Translations under genes and position numbers: made by a program
The notes under the pieces: model-generated
Told to the model about the DNA's origin: nothing
Seen by the model: the letters and a program-made list of their open reading frames with translations, nothing else
Database searches by the model: none
NCBI GenBank assembly: GCA_018524725.1
Contig: JAEUWP010000190.1
Span: 1 to 35,728, forward strand
Reading direction: 5' to 3'
From: Podaxis mareebaensis
Taxonomy: Eukaryota > Basidiomycota > Agaricomycetes > Agaricales > Agaricaceae
Length of the DNA stretch: 35,728 bases
In this document: one piece after another, positions 32,058-35,728 of the stretch
How positions within the stretch are numbered: position 1 is the stretch's first letter
Layout of the letters: the number at the start of each line of letters is the position of its first letter

Positions 32058-33126
32058 TCAAGACTTAGTCGCAAATTTGAGGATGGCCGCTAATCCTGTA
32101 CCTACTGCAACCTTTTCAACCCAACCACCGGCCAGTGTCATACCAAGGCTTTGCAAGATAGCAAACCAGCTACCCCTGGCAACAGCCCCTCCCCAGAAAG
32201 CCCTTTGAAGCCAAGCGGCAGCAGAACCTGTTTTAGGCCATTGAACAACCTGCGCCTTCTCATTTGAAAAAGGCTGACCTTTCATCGGACCTAACGGACC
32301 GAACCCGAATAATCGTAAAATTGGGCCAAAAATCGGAATACTTGAGAGTAGGATTGATGCCACAATAATCAAAATATCCAGGAGTATAGGATATGCGTCG
32401 ATGATTTTGCCTAGTGGTCAGCCAAGAACGTTAAGACATCGGTTAATATCGATAGTAAGACCTATAGGCTTACCGATGATAAGTAGAAAACGCATAATTT
32501 TCGATGCGAAATCCTCGAATTGTTCCTCCGCCCGCTCTCGAGGAACGTCCACTTTGACTAGCACATGAACATATGCCACCTTCACCCCCTGCATAGTTCG
32601 AGCGAGCCGCTGCTCACGAGCCTTTGCCCTCTCCCCACGGTCCTCTGGCAGGGGATCGTTCACCTCGTCCTTCAGTTGTTCATAAACTGCGCCAATCTCA
32701 CGAGAGAGTAGGTCTGTGATGTGCTCGATGGTAATATCCCTCTTCTTTGTCATTTCTTGCAATTCTCTACGAGTCTTGTGGGCTTGCTCGACCACTTGGG
32801 CTGCTGCATCCTGGAATTCGCCAATAACACGCGTTGTCTCGGGGTATGTCTTCGTGACCTTGTCAAGGACTACCTGCCCTGCCTGTGAACCCAACTTCTG
32901 TACCTCCTCCCAGAGCTTCTCGAGCTTGTCCTGAGGCGCAAGCCCATCTACAACCGATCCTGTAGTGTGGCGTCAGCTGAGACTTTGAGAATATGCGCTA
33001 TCTTGGCTCACCAGCAAGCTCGGATAGTGCCGATCCTATGCTACTAGGTAAAGGAGGGAAACTTGCAGATACAAAGGTCACCCATAAAGCGGAGAGTATA
33101 GTGAGGGTAGCGAATGCGATCCTCAT
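32058..33126 (-). CDS. Membrane/secreted protein with coiled coil, unknown
   Basis: Three exons (33012-33126, 32474-32959, 32058-32410) join in frame to 317 aa. It starts with a signal peptide-like MRIAFATLTILSALWVTFVSA. A helical, charged central part follows (DKLEKLWEEVQKLG, FQDAAAQVVEQAHKTRRELQ, RGERAKAREQRLARTMQGVK), then hydrophobic segments (FLLIIGKIIDAYPILLDILII into VASILLSSIPIFGPILRLFG) and a moderately hydrophobic C-terminus (WVEKVAVGTGLAAILKF). Secretory-pathway entry with membrane anchoring is likely. The middle resembles amphipathic helical-bundle proteins in pattern only. No known domain recognised. Confidence 0.8.
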
Positions 33127-35492
33127 GGTAGAGAGCAAGCGTATACTAATGTATTACTTATGCATTGTCTCCTCGTAACAGTCAACGTTAAGGTCAACGT
33201 AAGCATGCACAATGATTCGCATAAGAATATCTACGGGTGAGAGTCTAGCGGTTGCTGAAATGGCAGAGCTGGATGCAAAGGAAATCTAGAGTGATTTCCT
33301 GGGTTGCGGAGGGCCTGGCGGAAATTTGTGACTTTTGAGTGAGATGTGCTTACGTGCGCTCTCAATAGGCCTTTGTAAATGGCTCAGATTCACGCCATGG
33401 GGAAAGGCTTCGGAGGGTGTCAGAATAGTGCTTACAAAACAGGAAGGACTGGATTCCAAATATCACACGACTTCGGGTGCGAGGAGATGGAGAGGAATTT
33501 ACGCGGAGGGCATAAACGAGGGAAAATGCCAAGCTCTTCGCAGCAAGTAGAAGCCGATCCCGCCGGGGCCTGAGCGATTGGTAGGCCAACCTGGACGCCG
33601 GAGTGGGTGCAAGTGGCTGTACCAATCGCTAAAGGAGTGGGAATCTGAATGGGAGGGTGAGCAAAGCTGGAGGACTGGTGATTGCTCGAAACGCAGAAAA
33701 AAGATAAGGAGATAGATTGATCTGATCGTAAAAGAGATATTGTATGTATCTGCGAGGAACAGCGGCTGATGGCTAGACTGGGACCCTTCGAATATCTTAT
33801 CCTTCTATGAGTCGCATGCTTCTCATCTTGGATGCTGCTTGAGTTACTTCTGAAACTTCGATCACTCGTACATGGTACACGTACACAACACCCATTGCGC
33901 AGGTTGTGATGGTCCGCGACTTTGAGAACGTGCGTCCTTTTTTCACAAGGAAACAAGTCCCATTTCTGGCTTTTTTCTGGCTTTTTATGGTGTATCGACA
34001 TCCCCTTTATTTACATGTAACACGCTGTTCTATGCTACTTCGTTTCCTGAGTGGTGTCTGTATCCTCCTTGTATGAAGCTGGGTGTTACAGCCATGACTA
34101 TGAGTAAGGAGAGGGCGCTATCTCTACGATTATCTAGTGTGGTTGTGTGGAATACACTGTATGCGAGGAAAGGGGGACTGTTTACAGATTTACTACCTGA
34201 TCTCTATCACCCTTTTTTCATCGATTTTTGGGATGTTCTCTAAATTATCAATCTCGTTCACATAAGCGAAGGTGCCTCTCACCCTCTGTCTGTTGCCATA
34301 ATCTCTTCATAATCTCTTGCTACGTTTATCTATCCATTGTTCCTTTCTTCACATGATGATAGTCGTCTCTCCACGTGGCAGGTGGTACCTCAGAGTGTTT
34401 GACTGCTATATCATCTTCTATCACCATTTTAACCCTGTATGCCATGCGGAAATGCGGAATCTCATGTCCTTTCTGATTCATATTTCCAACACAATCCAAG
34501 CAGGGTAGAGGGCTCCAGTGACTTGACAGGGTTTTTCTCCATGGACATCGCAGTAGTTCGGAATTCTTTGAATGTGGGTGTTCTGATTAGCGCGTAGGCA
34601 CGCTCACACTGGACTAAAGAAGGTGAGCTAGACAACTTTCACCTTAAGGTCATGTATCGATGCATTGACAGTCGGGTCTCCCAAACGCTGTTTGATATGC
34701 ATCATGCTAAGCTTTGAGAGCAACAAAAAGATAGTACTGCCGGGATACGGCTTTCAGTCACGATGGCGTTTCTGCCTTTAGTAGTGGCGTGAGTGGGTAT
34801 GCTTTTGATCAGGCTGATTCCTCAAGGCCTCATCGATCGTTTACTGAACATTCATCGATTTGACGTTGTAGAATCGTATCTGATCATGTTTTCCTCCGGA
34901 ATATTAAGAATCAAGCTCATAATATTAACGCTGGAAACACACAGGCCAAGTCATACTTCCTTATATACCCCATTGTGTATTCAAAATGGGAGACACGAGT
35001 CCCTTTGCAAGTTCCAGAAGGAATATGTCGAAGATCACAAAATCTGGGGTTACAAAAACGTTTTTCCCTTGGGGCTGACATTTCGAGAGTCGGTGATATC
35101 CACATCCCAGTAAGACGTGGATGAAATAACTTGTGATATCTCTTGGTCCATTTCAGTACTAAACTGAGTCTCAGCCTTCAGCAGACAGTTTTGGATTGGA
35201 GAGGACCTGACCTGACTTGCACTTCGGCAAGCAAGCAATACACTATTGTTTCGGTAGCGTTTCCGCGACTTCAGATTTCTTCCCAGATTTAAGATCTTCT
35301 TACTGATTAGTTTCGATTGGAAGAAATATCTGGGGTTCATGCTAGGGTTTTAGAGGCCTGCACATGTGCATCATATCGTGATCGGGAATGAGGCTTCCCG
35401 GTGTCATACAGGAACAAACAAAAGTTGTCGGTCCGTTGGGATTGAAACCCAGTACTCTTTTCTGCATTTATAGCGTCAAACAGAGAAGACTC
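33127..35492. other. 2.4 kb without a supported gene
   Basis: It starts with the promoter of the 317-aa gene. The longest frame (33432-34001, minus, 189 codons) is Ser-rich with no domain and could be a 5' leader. At 34.3-35.3 kb only short frames of ordinary composition occur. I found no tRNA, repeat array or transposon ends. A small unannotated or non-coding gene cannot be excluded. Confidence 0.45.
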
Positions 35493-35728
35493 ATGGCTCT
35501 CATAGCAATCCGCAAACTCGTTCGCTCCATCCTCCTCTCACTTCACATAATGAGCTCTAAAACTTCGTCGCCTTCTCTTAACGACCTACATCAATTCTGG
35601 TTCCATGAAAGCGATGAACGCAAAGTTGAGGTGGAAATGTACAGGGCCTTGCTTGACGTGTACTATTGTGGCACTGGTGCTGTGGTTGGTCCGCATGACT
35701 GGTACATTTCGCGTCTCGACATTGTCAA
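35493..35728 (+). CDS. Partial gene cut by the window end, unknown
   Basis: An ATG at 35493 opens a frame that stays open for 78 codons to the end of the window: MALIAIRKLVRSILLSL, then an internal in-frame ATG (35550) MSSKTSSPSLNDLHQFWFHE, then VEVEMYRALLDVYYCGTGAV and DWYISRLDIV. The second ATG may be the real start, as the Ser-rich beginning looks like a natural N-terminus. Balanced composition supports coding. Family not recognised. Confidence 0.5.
   Translation, partial: MALIAIRKLVRSILLSLHIMSSKTSSPSLNDLHQFWFHESDERKVEVEMYRALLDVYYCGTGAVVGPHDWYISRLDIV

Noticed and set aside
33432..34001. 189-codon minus-strand frame.
   Set aside because: Ser/His-rich without any domain or balanced composition; probably chance or a leader region.
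35421..35470. GGGATTGAAACCC on the plus strand, resembling a reversed tRNA T arm.
   Set aside because: The T loop has an extra T and no matching acceptor or anticodon arm is found upstream on the minus strand.

Overview
The window looks like nuclear DNA of a mushroom-forming basidiomycete (Agaricomycetes). Genes are cut by many 50-60 bp GT-AG introns, some with CTAAC branch sites. There is a Pol III tRNA gene, LINE and LTR retroelement remains typical of this group, a NACHT protein, and a RecQ helicase/DUF6589 gene pair inside a DNA transposon. All functions were read from translated sequence and remembered family motifs; no search was run.

Layout. 1-7066 is a block of dead retroelements with not one CpG dinucleotide: a LINE reverse transcriptase on the minus strand, a Gypsy-like gag, an LTR with primer-binding site, and a coiled-coil ORF. 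CpG returns abruptly at 7067. 7.1-11.3 kb is gene-dense: a small two-exon unknown gene (module A), a partial tandem duplicate of the RCF1 3' end, RCF1 (minus) and URM1 (plus) diverging from a shared promoter, an intron-containing tRNA, and an eight-helix membrane protein. At 12.4-13.1 kb lies an eight-exon gene for a secreted 110-residue protein with twelve cysteines in two knottin-like modules; each module carries a 7-nt microexon.

13613-19661 is a complete 6049-bp DNA transposon with 211-bp terminal inverted repeats and a perfect 9-bp target duplication. It holds two convergent, decayed genes: a RecQ-type helicase with an extended C-terminus (plus) and a DUF6589 protein (minus). I infer that the DUF6589 protein is the transposase. 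Stop codons and TIR differences point to decay by CpG deamination.

To the right are a Ser/Tyr-rich ORF, a second copy of the small unknown family (module B), a short NACHT NTPase (593 aa, three exons), a 12-exon GMC oxidoreductase (678 aa), a 1513-aa disordered/coiled-coil protein in five exons, a three-exon membrane or secreted protein (317 aa), a gene-poor stretch, and the start of one gene cut by the window end.

The spliced models of RCF1, URM1, module A, the membrane protein, the cysteine-rich protein, the NACHT protein, the GMC enzyme, the large protein and the 317-aa protein all stay in frame from start to stop. The strongest leads are the helicase/DUF6589 transposon, the double cysteine-module gene with duplicated microexons, and the total absence of CpG in the first 7 kb.
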